From: Alkaliphilus sp.
GTDB lineage: Bacteria > Bacillota > Clostridia > Peptostreptococcales > Thermotaleaceae
Assembly: GCA_018335765.1 (NCBI GenBank)
Contig: JAGXRU010000001.1
Coordinates: forward strand, 1-6,080
Reading direction: 5' to 3'
DNA: 6,080 nt
Each line of letters begins with the position of its first letter. Within the stretch, counting starts at the first letter, position 1. Under the pieces are notes generated by a model. The model worked only from the letters and a program-made list of their open reading frames with translations. It ran no database searches and was not told where the DNA came from. Made by a program: the position numbers and the translations under genes. Below are positions 1 to 5,852 of this stretch, piece by piece.

Positions 1-853
1 GGAAGCTTTGTATACGAGCCAGTCTAATGTCAGTAGAGTTATAGGCGCATTGGAAAAAGAGGTGGGATTTAGCTTATTTAAAAGAAATAGTAAAGGTGTT
101 GTGTTGACTAATCAAGGGGAACAGATTTATGAGTATGCCAAAATTGTACTGAAAAATACAGAGGTCATGAAAAAAATAGCAAAGAAGGTCAGTAAAAATA
201 AATTTAGCGTATCCTGCTATCCAAGTCATATGATCTCCAGTGTTTTTGTAGAATATTATAACCAAAGGACACACCATCAAGTTACCTATGAGTTTTATGA
301 AGGAACGGTTGAAGAAATTACTGACAATGTTTCCAAAAGAATATCAGAAATAGGTATTCTTTATTTTTCTGAACATCAACTCAATTGCTTCAAACATATT
401 ATGGGGCATAAGCATCTTGAATTTCACACATTAGAGCTAAAAGAGATGTGTATTTATGTAGGTAGAAAAAATCGACTTTTTGAGAAAGACATCGTTCATT
501 TTTCTGAACTTAATACGTTAAGCTTTGTGCAACCGATTAAGGATTTTTTTTCTCTGGAACATCACCTAGATACCATAAGCACTAGAGCTTTTGTTATGGA
601 TAACTATAAAAACATGGTACATACCAATAGTGAAAACCTTCTCGTTGATCTGCTCATGAATACTGACATTTGCAGCTTCGGTATTTATTATATGGATCCT
701 AATTATGATGCTTATGATATAAAACCCCTTAAACTAGAAGGATGCTCAAAGTGTTTGGTATTAGGATATGTTCATCGCGAAGGTCAACAATTGTCAGAAG
801 AAGCCACTGAATTTATAAGTATGGTAAAGAGATCTCTTAGCCGAAGCATCTAG
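1..853 (+). CDS. LysR-family transcriptional regulator (5' end cut by window edge)
   Basis: This is a DNA-binding regulator of the LysR family. The reading frame is open from base 2 and gives 283 residues to a TAG stop at 851-853; about 20 N-terminal residues are missing, so the full protein would be about 300 residues, normal for the family. The fragment starts inside the winged helix-turn-helix: the recognition-helix pattern SQSNVSRVIGALEKEVG is followed by LFKR and the wing LTNQGE, typical LysR signatures. The TTG at base 8 is not the true start because it would delete half of the helix-turn-helix. The remaining ~200 residues form the effector-binding region, which is diverged and unusually rich in Cys and His (cluster at 374-428, a CSKC pair at 743-754). 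The gene lies 116 bp upstream of nikA on the same strand, not divergently as is common for this family. That it regulates the nik genes is inference from position; its ligand is unknown. Confidence 0.93.
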   Translation, partial: EALYTSQSNVSRVIGALEKEVGFSLFKRNSKGVVLTNQGEQIYEYAKIVLKNTEVMKKIAKKVSKNKFSVSCYPSHMISSVFVEYYNQRTHHQVTYEFYEGTVEEITDNVSKRISEIGILYFSEHQLNCFKHIMGHKHLEFHTLELKEMCIYVGRKNRLFEKDIVHFSELNTLSFVQPIKDFFSLEHHLDTISTRAFVMDNYKNMVHTNSENLLVDLLMNTDICSFGIYYMDPNYDAYDIKPLKLEGCSKCLVLGYVHREGQQLSEEATEFISMVKRSLSRSI

Positions 854-895
854 GTATGACAAAATTGCATAGATGACTATATTGATTGGATATTA

Positions 896-923
896 TTCAA
901 ACATGATCACTGTATGATATAGT
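896..923 (+). promoter_or_regulatory. Candidate sigma-A promoter for the nikA operon, extended -10 type
   Basis: A -35-like TTCAAA (896-901, 4 of 6 consensus bases) is followed after 16 bp by TATAGT (918-923, 5 of 6), with a TG at 915-916 placed correctly for an extended -10 element (TGaTATAGT). Transcription would start near base 930, leaving a leader of about 40 nt before nikA. It is the best promoter match I found in the 116-bp gap, but the region is AT-rich and other partial matches exist (for example TATGAT at 913-918, without a good -35). Readthrough from the upstream LysR gene is also possible, because no terminator is visible between them. Confidence 0.45.
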
Positions 924-931
924 AGTCAGTG
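908..931. repeat. Short dyad CACTG-N14-CAGTG overlapping the candidate promoter
   Basis: CACTG at 908-912 and its exact reverse complement CAGTG at 927-931 are separated by 14 bp and enclose the candidate -10 element. The position is what one expects of an operator that controls access to the promoter. Five-base arms are short, so chance is not excluded. The spacing does not fit the usual LysR T-N11-A box neatly. Confidence 0.4.
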
Positions 932-957
932 TAATGATAATGATGATCAATATAATT

Positions 958-964
958 AAGGAGG
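958..964 (+). promoter_or_regulatory. Ribosome binding site of nikA (decides the start)
   Basis: AAGGAGG lies 5 nt before the ATG at 970. Upstream in-frame ATGs at 934, 940 and 943 have no comparable site and would place extra residues in front of a clear lipoprotein signal peptide, so 970 is the start. Confidence 0.9.
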
Positions 965-969
965 TTTTT

Positions 970-2571
970 ATGAAAAGATACTTAAGCATTTTAGTTACTT
1001 TTGTGTTGATAGTAACCATGGTAGGTTGTACTCAAAATTCAGAGACAGGTACAACTACTATGGAACAAAATGATGCAGAAGTAAGCAGAGAATTAACTTT
1101 TGTTAATTTTAGAGATATTAGAGATTTAAATCCTCATCTTTATGCAGGTGAAATGTATGCCCAATCCATCATATATGATCGCTTGGTCAATATCACAGAA
1201 ACAGGGTATGCACCAGCTTTAGCTGAGAGCTGGGAGATTAGTGAAGACGGGCGAGTATATACATTTTTTATCAGAGAGGGTGTCAAGTTCTCAGATGGTA
1301 CGGTATGTGATGCTCATGCAATCAAAGCAAACTTTGATGCTATTATCGAGAATAAAGAACGTCATACATGGCTTGGAATGATGAATTTACTACAAGAAGT
1401 GCACGTTGTAGACGAACTTACTTTAGAAATCATTTTATCTGAACCATATTATCCTATGTTGACAGAGCTAGGTGTAACGCGGCCCTTTGGCATGATTTCT
1501 CCTGCAGCCATGATAAATGGCTCAACAAAAGATGGTGTTCTGGCTTATATTGGAACAGGTCCTTATAAACTCACAGATTTTGTTGTAGATGAATATGCTG
1601 TCTTTGAAGTTAACGAATATTATTGGGGTGAAAAACCTGCTATTGAGAAGATTACGGTTAGAGTAATACCTGATAATCAAGCACGTGTTATGGCGCTGGA
1701 AAAAGGCGAAATAGATATAATTTACGGAAAAAATATGGTGGATATAAATACTCTTGTTAGCTTTCAGAATAGTGACTTATTTGACATAGCTTTATCAGAA
1801 CCAACGTCGACACGCCATATTCTCATGAACTCAACTCATGATATTTTGTCTGATAAAGAGGTGAGGCAAGCACTTCAACATGCGACAAATCGTTCTGAAA
1901 TATCCGAAGGCTTATTTTATGGGTTAGAGCAGCCAGCGGATTTTCTATATGCTACATCGGTACCTTATGCCAATGTCGGGTTAGAGCCTTACAGTTACGA
2001 TCTTGATAAAGCTCAGTCAATGCTGGAAGCAGCAGGTTGGATCATGAATGCTGATGGAATTCGCGAAAAGGAAGGTCAAACATTAAGCTTCGAGCTTCTA
2101 TATAATGCCAACAGTGTAATGGAAAAAAAGATTGGTGAGTACTTACAAGGAGAGTACAAAAAAATTGGTATAGAACTTATTTTAAATGGTGAAGAAAAAC
2201 AATCTTATCTTGACAAAATGAAAAGCGGTCAATTTGATATGAGCTTTAATAGTAGCTGGGGCTTACCATACGATCCACAATCCTCTTTGGCAGCTATGAG
2301 GGTGCCTGTTCACGGCGATTTCGCAGCACAACAAGGATTAAATGATAAGGCAGCTATAGATGAAGCTATTACAGCAATTTTAGTATCGACAGATGAGTCG
2401 GCTCGTCAAGCTCTCTATAAGGACGTCTTAACTAGACTTCATGAAGAAGCGCTGTATCTGCCGTTAACTTACGAGCGTAATAAAGCTATTTATCGGAAAG
2501 GACTTTCGGGAGTTACTTTTTCAGCTAATCCTTTCGAAGTACCTTTTCATACAATGACATTTACAAAATAA
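970..2571 (+). CDS. nikA: Nickel ABC transporter substrate-binding lipoprotein NikA
   Basis: This is the extracytoplasmic receptor of a nickel importer, 533 residues, of the SBP_bac_5 family. The N-terminus has a KR pair, a hydrophobic stretch (residues 4-18) and a lipobox-like MVGC ending at Cys20, followed by a polar linker, so it should be a membrane-anchored lipoprotein. Blocks shared with E. coli NikA include LNPHLY (53-58), IGTGPY (194-199), YWGEKPAI (218-225), SVPYANVGL (330-338), RVPVHGDFAAQQG (444-456) and ALYKDVLTRLHEEALYLP (481-498). Pocket residues known from NikA are all present: Arg131, Trp134, Arg171, Trp430, Tyr434 and His448, matching Arg97, Trp100, Arg137, Trp398, Tyr402 and His416 with constant offsets of 34 and then 32 (E. 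coli numbers from memory). His448 would be the direct nickel ligand, as for Ni-(L-His)2 binding. It is the first gene of the operon and has the strong ribosome site expected of an abundant receptor. A peptide receptor is the alternative, but the pocket argues against it. Confidence 0.94.
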   Translation: MKRYLSILVTFVLIVTMVGCTQNSETGTTTMEQNDAEVSRELTFVNFRDIRDLNPHLYAGEMYAQSIIYDRLVNITETGYAPALAESWEISEDGRVYTFFIREGVKFSDGTVCDAHAIKANFDAIIENKERHTWLGMMNLLQEVHVVDELTLEIILSEPYYPMLTELGVTRPFGMISPAAMINGSTKDGVLAYIGTGPYKLTDFVVDEYAVFEVNEYYWGEKPAIEKITVRVIPDNQARVMALEKGEIDIIYGKNMVDINTLVSFQNSDLFDIALSEPTSTRHILMNSTHDILSDKEVRQALQHATNRSEISEGLFYGLEQPADFLYATSVPYANVGLEPYSYDLDKAQSMLEAAGWIMNADGIREKEGQTLSFELLYNANSVMEKKIGEYLQGEYKKIGIELILNGEEKQSYLDKMKSGQFDMSFNSSWGLPYDPQSSLAAMRVPVHGDFAAQQGLNDKAAIDEAITAILVSTDESARQALYKDVLTRLHEEALYLPLTYERNKAIYRKGLSGVTFSANPFEVPFHTMTFTK

Positions 2572-2579
2572 AATAAAAG

Positions 2580-3524
2580 ATGGTGTTCGAGTTGAGAAAA
2601 TACATTCTGAAACGTTTAATTGCGACAGTACCTTTGTTAGTGGTTGTTTCATTTGCCTGTTTCTTAATGATTCAAACGATGAGTTCAGATCCTGCTGAAG
2701 TAGTTTTAAGAGTACGGCAAACACCCATTGTTACCGATAAAGCGATTGAGGAAATGCGAATAGAGCTGGGGTTGGATAAACCTTTTCTTACTCGTTATGC
2801 CTACTGGCTAGTTGATAGTTTTAAATTTGATTTTGGTGTCAGCTATGTTAATCCGGCACGAACCGTTGCATCTGAGCTGAAGCGTTGTCTCCCGGCAACG
2901 CTTCAGCTTGCATTGGCTTCGGTTGTCTTTGTATTCATGGTGAGCGTGGTCTTAGGAACCTTGGCAGCTTACTATAAAGACAGTTGGATTGATAAGAGCA
3001 TACGGTTTCTTCTCTTTAATTTTTCTGCCATGCCTTCTTACTGGTTTGCCCTACTGGCAATATGGTTTTTCAGTCTATATTTAGGTTGGTTGCCGACTGG
3101 GGGCAGAGGGGGATTTGAAACATTAATTTTGCCGGTATTAACCCTTTCGCTAGGACAGATTGCTATTTATGTAAGATTAATTAGAAATAACATGATTGAA
3201 GTACTTAAAGAAGACTTTGTCTTTTATGCCAAAGCAAGAGGAATCGGACCTTTTAGATTACTGACACAGCATGTCCTGAAAAACAGCTTGCAAAGTAGTA
3301 TAACCGCATTGGGGATGAGTATACCTCAGCTTATAGCAGGGACTCTTGTTGTAGAGACTGTTTTTTCTTGGCCAGGAATTGGGCGATTGAGCATTGAAGC
3401 TATTTTGAATAGAGACTACCCGATAATTCAGGCTTATGTATGGCTGATTGCACTGTTGCTTATCCTTTTTAATTTGCTTTTCGACATTTTACATGCGATC
3501 AATGATCCGAGAATACGTAACTAG
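2580..3524 (+). CDS. nikB: Nickel ABC transporter permease NikB
   Basis: This is an inner-membrane permease of the DppB/NikB type, 314 residues, which forms the channel together with NikC. It has an N-terminal transmembrane helix (about 12-33), an extracytoplasmic segment with GLDKP and FDFG motifs (64-86), and further helices at roughly 106-131, 141-169, 181-200, 241-262 and 283-304. The cytoplasmic EAA-type loop that contacts the ATPases is at about 211-235 (YAKARG at 216-221), followed by FSWPGIGRL (262-270), NRDYP and the C-terminal NDPRIRN typical of the family. The start is uncertain: ATG 2580, 8 bp after the nikA stop, has almost no Shine-Dalgarno sequence, while TTG 2592 would give a family-typical N-terminus (M-RKYILKRL) but also has a weak site. 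Poor initiation here may lower permease output relative to NikA. The coding sequence contains a strong hairpin at 2873-2910. Confidence 0.93.
   Translation: MVFELRKYILKRLIATVPLLVVVSFACFLMIQTMSSDPAEVVLRVRQTPIVTDKAIEEMRIELGLDKPFLTRYAYWLVDSFKFDFGVSYVNPARTVASELKRCLPATLQLALASVVFVFMVSVVLGTLAAYYKDSWIDKSIRFLLFNFSAMPSYWFALLAIWFFSLYLGWLPTGGRGGFETLILPVLTLSLGQIAIYVRLIRNNMIEVLKEDFVFYAKARGIGPFRLLTQHVLKNSLQSSITALGMSIPQLIAGTLVVETVFSWPGIGRLSIEAILNRDYPIIQAYVWLIALLLILFNLLFDILHAINDPRIRN
2873..2910 (+). repeat. Strong intragenic hairpin in nikB
   Basis: AGCTGAAGCGTTG (2875-2887) and CAACGCTTCAGCT (2896-2908) are perfect 13-base reverse complements. A U-G pair (2888/2895) and a C-G pair (2889/2894) extend the stem inward to leave a four-base loop UCCC (2890-2893). 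Two U-G/G-U wobbles (2873/2910, 2874/2909) extend it outward, for about 17 stacked pairs. It lies over nikB codons 98-111. No T-run follows, so it is not an intrinsic terminator. Confidence 0.85.
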
Positions 3525-3536
3525 GTGGTATAGAGT

Positions 3537-4349
3537 ATGAAAAAACTAACAATGAGTCTATGGATTACAGGTGCTTTTATCTGTGCGGTCGTTATAGCAG
3601 GAATTTTTGCTCCATTAATTGCACCGCATGGTCCATATGAAAACAGTATATTGACAAAATTTACACCGATGTCTTTGACTTATCCTTTTGGAACGGATCA
3701 TTTGGGTCGATGCATTTTTTCGCGAATAATTTATGGTATTCGCCCTACCTTGTTTTTTTCTTTTCTCATTATGGTGGGAACGATGACGCTTGGCACTGTG
3801 CTAGGACTTATGTCCGGATATCTCGGTGGAAAATTTGATGAAGTGATCATGCGCTTTGTTGATATTATACTATCCTTCCCTAGCCAGATAGTGGTTTTGG
3901 CTGTTGTTGCTGCTTTAGGCAATCAGATTCAAAATGTGATTATTGCAATGATTTTAGTCAAATGGGCGTGGTATTGTCGTATGATTCGAGGCAGTGTACT
4001 TAAGTTTCGGCAAAGCCCTTTTGTCATTTATTCTAAAATGATAGGAATGCCAACTCTTTTTATATTAAGAAAGCATATCTTACCTAATATCAGTGCTGAC
4101 TTAACTGTTTTGGCATCTATTGATATGGGCTGGGCTATCTTAAATATTTCCACCTTGTCCTTCTTAGGGATTGGTGTTCAGCCACCGGTCTCCGAGTGGG
4201 GCGCGATGCTCAATGAAGCGAAAAATGTATTTCGCAGCAATCCGATACAAGTTATTTTCCCGGGTCTTAGCTTGATGTCTGTAATTGGTGCTTTTCATTA
4301 TATGGGTGATGCTTTAAGGGATCTCTGGGATCCCAAGGAGGCTCTGTGA
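3537..4349 (+). CDS. nikC: Nickel ABC transporter permease NikC
   Basis: This is the second permease of the importer, 270 residues, of the DppC/NikC type. It has an N-terminal transmembrane helix (about 7-29), the hallmark FGTDHLGRCIFSRIIYG block (51-67), and helices at roughly 70-92, 114-140 and 186-212, with the last near 236-257. The motif KWAWYCRMIRG (142-152) matches the nickel branch (E. coli NikC has a similar WAWYARM). The ATPase-contacting loop is at about 162-184 (YSKMIG through HILPN), and SFLGIGVQPPVSEWGAML (208-225) and GDALRDLWDP (257-266) are typical C-terminal blocks. The start is ATG 3537, with AGGTGG at 3523-3528, 8 nt upstream and overlapping the nikB stop codon, so initiation is likely coupled to nikB termination. 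Length is normal for the family. Confidence 0.94.
   Translation: MKKLTMSLWITGAFICAVVIAGIFAPLIAPHGPYENSILTKFTPMSLTYPFGTDHLGRCIFSRIIYGIRPTLFFSFLIMVGTMTLGTVLGLMSGYLGGKFDEVIMRFVDIILSFPSQIVVLAVVAALGNQIQNVIIAMILVKWAWYCRMIRGSVLKFRQSPFVIYSKMIGMPTLFILRKHILPNISADLTVLASIDMGWAILNISTLSFLGIGVQPPVSEWGAMLNEAKNVFRSNPIQVIFPGLSLMSVIGAFHYMGDALRDLWDPKEAL
4318..4334 (+). repeat. Small hairpin abutting the nikD ribosome binding site
   Basis: GGGATC (4318-4323) and GATCCC (4329-4334) are exact reverse complements around a 5-nt loop, and the stem ends at the base before AAGGAGG (4335-4341), the nikD ribosome site. It covers the codons for the conserved nikC C-terminus (RDLWDP), so the sequence is partly fixed by protein constraints. 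A mild effect on nikD initiation is possible, but this is inference. Confidence 0.45.
4335..4341 (+). promoter_or_regulatory. Ribosome binding site of nikD (decides the start)
   Basis: AAGGAGG is 7 nt before ATG 4349 and only 4 nt before the in-frame GTG 4346. The spacing favours ATG 4349, which shares its A with the nikC stop TGA. Confidence 0.85.
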
Positions 4350-5158
4350 TGACGATCTTAGAAGTCAATAATTTGTCGGTACACTTTAAAAATGGTAAAA
4401 AAAAGATGTGCTTAATTCAAAACATAGGGTTTTCGATTCGCAGAGGCGAGTGCTTGGGGCTTATTGGGGAATCAGGAAGTGGCAAGAGTATGACGATGAA
4501 AGGACTCTTAGGCTTGTTAGAACCTTCGTTTCAAGTAACGGGTCAAGTAGTTTTAAATCAAAAGGATTGGATGGCTCAAAAACCTTCTTTAAAAAGAGAA
4601 ATTATGGCTAAGGAAATAGGGATTGTTCTGCAAAATCCCATGAATTCCTTTGATCCTCTAATGCGTATAGACCGTCAGATGAAAGATTATATGAAGCACT
4701 ATAAAAAATTAAGTCGATCACAAATGCATCAGTGGCTTCTAAGGCTGCTTGAAGGCGTAAACATTAAACAAGGTGATGAAGTCCTAAAAAAGTACCCTCA
4801 TCAATTAAGTGGCGGCATGCTACAAAGGATTATGATTGCCATTGCCATGGCTTTAGAACCCGCACTTATTATAGCAGATGAGCCAACGACAGCTATTGAT
4901 ACAAAGTCCCAGAAAGAAGTTATACAACTACTTCAAACTATTAAGGCAAAAGGACAGGCGGGAATTCTATTCATCAGCCACGATTTAGGTGTTGTATCCG
5001 CTTTAGCCGACTCCATTGTGCTGCTTCATCAGGGAAAGGTAGTGGAAAAGGGGCTTTGCCAAGACTTTATGAAAGCACCAGCTAGTTCCTATGGAAAAGA
5101 GCTTTTAGAATGCAAGCTTAAGATAGGAGGGGAAAACCATGCTACTAGAAGTTGTTGA
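4349..5158 (+). CDS. nikD: Nickel ABC transporter ATP-binding protein NikD
   Basis: This is one of the two cytoplasmic ATPases that drive import, 269 residues. All ABC motifs are intact: Walker A GESGSGKS (40-47), Q-loop Gln95 in VLQNPMNSFDP, signature LSGGM (153-157), Walker B LIIADEP with catalytic Glu178, D-loop AID (182-184) and switch His211 in FISHDLGVV. The form of the Q-loop and signature place it in the DppD/OppD/NikD subgroup. The C-terminus ends soon after a short PASSYGKELL segment; it has no long oligopeptide-transporter extension, which fits NikD (about 254 residues in E. coli) better than OppD (about 330). The start ATG overlaps the nikC stop by one base, and the last 20 bp overlap nikE in another frame, so translation is probably coupled on both sides. 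Confidence 0.93.
   Translation: MTILEVNNLSVHFKNGKKKMCLIQNIGFSIRRGECLGLIGESGSGKSMTMKGLLGLLEPSFQVTGQVVLNQKDWMAQKPSLKREIMAKEIGIVLQNPMNSFDPLMRIDRQMKDYMKHYKKLSRSQMHQWLLRLLEGVNIKQGDEVLKKYPHQLSGGMLQRIMIAIAMALEPALIIADEPTTAIDTKSQKEVIQLLQTIKAKGQAGILFISHDLGVVSALADSIVLLHQGKVVEKGLCQDFMKAPASSYGKELLECKLKIGGENHATRSC
5124..5132 (+). promoter_or_regulatory. Ribosome binding site of nikE, inside nikD
   Basis: TAGGAGGGG contains AGGAGG (5125-5130) 8 nt before ATG 5139. It lies inside the nikD coding region and supports the 20-bp gene overlap. Confidence 0.85.
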
Positions 5159-5852
5159 TGTATCAGTCAGCTTTAAGAAAGAAAAGCAAAGTCGCCTCTG
5201 GGGGAAAGAACGCCAGCAGGTATTACAAAATATTTCTGTATCCATTGCCCATGGAGATGTCCTTGGTATTGTCGGAGAATCAGGGAGTGGGAAAAGCACC
5301 TTTGGAAAAGTAGTGCTAGGAATGCTAAGACCCCAGGAAGGTATTGTCAGACTAGAAGGCAAAGTAGTCACAGACGGGAATCAACAAGGAAAAATGAGTT
5401 TGGTTTTTCAGGATTATAAAGCATCTGTAAATCCTAAGTTTACGGTTAAGCAGATTATTGAAGAACCCCTACTTATAAAACCTTTTAGCACATTAAATGC
5501 TCTAGAAAGAGAGGAAAAAATCCAAGGGCTTCTGCAAGAAGTGGGTTTATCTGTGGAATTTTCAGAAAGATACCCCCATCAATTAAGTGGGGGACAAATA
5601 CAGCGGATTTGTATTGCCCGTGCTATTGCTACAAATCCTAAAATTATAGTTTTTGATGAAGCAACCAGCTCTTTAGACATGAAAACAAAACTGAATATTT
5701 TAGATTTGCTGATTGACTTGAAATTGAAGTATGGACTTTCATATATATTTATAAGTCACGATTTAGAAGCAGTGAATTATCTGTGCAATAAAGTCGTGCT
5801 AATAAATCAAGGGAAGGTCGAATCGCAACATGAAAAAATCAAAACTTTCTAG
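5139..5852 (+). CDS. nikE: Nickel ABC transporter ATP-binding protein NikE
   Basis: This is the second ATPase subunit, 237 residues, expected to pair with NikD. The motifs are complete: Walker A GESGSGKS (46-53), Q-loop Gln91 in VFQDYKASVNP, signature LSGGQ (149-153), Walker B IIVFDE with Glu174, D-loop SSLD (177-180) and switch His207 in FISHDLEAV. The Q-loop DYKASVNP form is typical of the DppF/OppF/NikE subgroup. The protein stops shortly after the INQGKVES strand, about 30 residues shorter than E. coli NikE (268 residues from memory) and without the usual C-terminal tail. No catalytic motif is lost, and the reading frame of the next gene begins inside this 3' end, so the shortening looks like a genuine compact form and not a sequencing error. 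Its start lies inside nikD behind a strong ribosome site. Confidence 0.93.
   Translation: MLLEVVDVSVSFKKEKQSRLWGKERQQVLQNISVSIAHGDVLGIVGESGSGKSTFGKVVLGMLRPQEGIVRLEGKVVTDGNQQGKMSLVFQDYKASVNPKFTVKQIIEEPLLIKPFSTLNALEREEKIQGLLQEVGLSVEFSERYPHQLSGGQIQRICIARAIATNPKIIVFDEATSSLDMKTKLNILDLLIDLKLKYGLSYIFISHDLEAVNYLCNKVVLINQGKVESQHEKIKTF

Larger units (their letters stand above)
878..954. repeat. Wide 9-bp inverted repeat TATATTGAT / ATCAATATA flanking the promoter
   Basis: TATATTGAT (878-886) and ATCAATATA (946-954) are perfect reverse complements, 59 bp apart, with a centre near base 916, within 4 bp of the centre of the inner CACTG/CAGTG dyad. The palindrome TGATCA also occurs twice, at 904-909 and 944-949, exactly 40 bp apart, each within the 7-mer ATGATCA. 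If transcription starts near 930, the left arm is not in the mRNA, so the symmetry would act in DNA (paired protein sites) and not as an RNA hairpin. AT-richness makes some such matches likely by chance. Confidence 0.4.

Noticed and set aside
854..917. Two GTATGA hexamers (854-859 and 912-917) identical to the half-site of the E. coli NikR operator
   Set aside because: The NikR operator needs TCATAC 16 bp after GTATGA. The bases at that distance from the 912 copy are ATGATA, and no TCATAC occurs in the gap, so only direct half-sites are present and a NikR site is not supported.
951..956. Perfect TATAAT just before nikA
   Set aside because: It lies one base upstream of the AAGGAGG ribosome site, so a start 7 nt further on would remove that site from the mRNA, and no -35-like hexamer lies 16-18 bp upstream.
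934..969. Longer nikA with start at ATG 934
   Set aside because: It adds 12 residues before the signal peptide and ignores the ideal ribosome site for ATG 970.
1213..1233. Inverted repeat CCAGCT / AGCTGG in nikA
   Set aside because: Six-base arms with a nine-base loop over the conserved ALAESW codons; expected by chance in a window of this size.
2873..2910. nikB hairpin as an intrinsic terminator
   Set aside because: No T-run follows the stem and it lies in the middle of an intact gene with four more operon genes downstream.
4182..4199. Imperfect inverted repeat CCACCGG / CCGAGTGG in nikC
   Set aside because: Short, with a bulge and a three-base loop, over a conserved protein block (PPVSEWG); it is readily explained by codon constraint.
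5105..5371. Antisense open frame across the nikD/nikE junction, and similar minus-strand frames at 74-280, 2521-2724, 3731-3922 and 5799-6059
   Set aside because: Each lies opposite a well-supported conserved gene, resembles no known family and has no convincing ribosome site; they are shadows of the coding strand.
970..5852. Importer as a staphylopine-type (Cnt) metallophore system
   Set aside because: The receptor matches the NikA pocket closely and no nicotianamine-like synthase or opine dehydrogenase gene is in the window; kept only as an analogy for the adjacent exporter.
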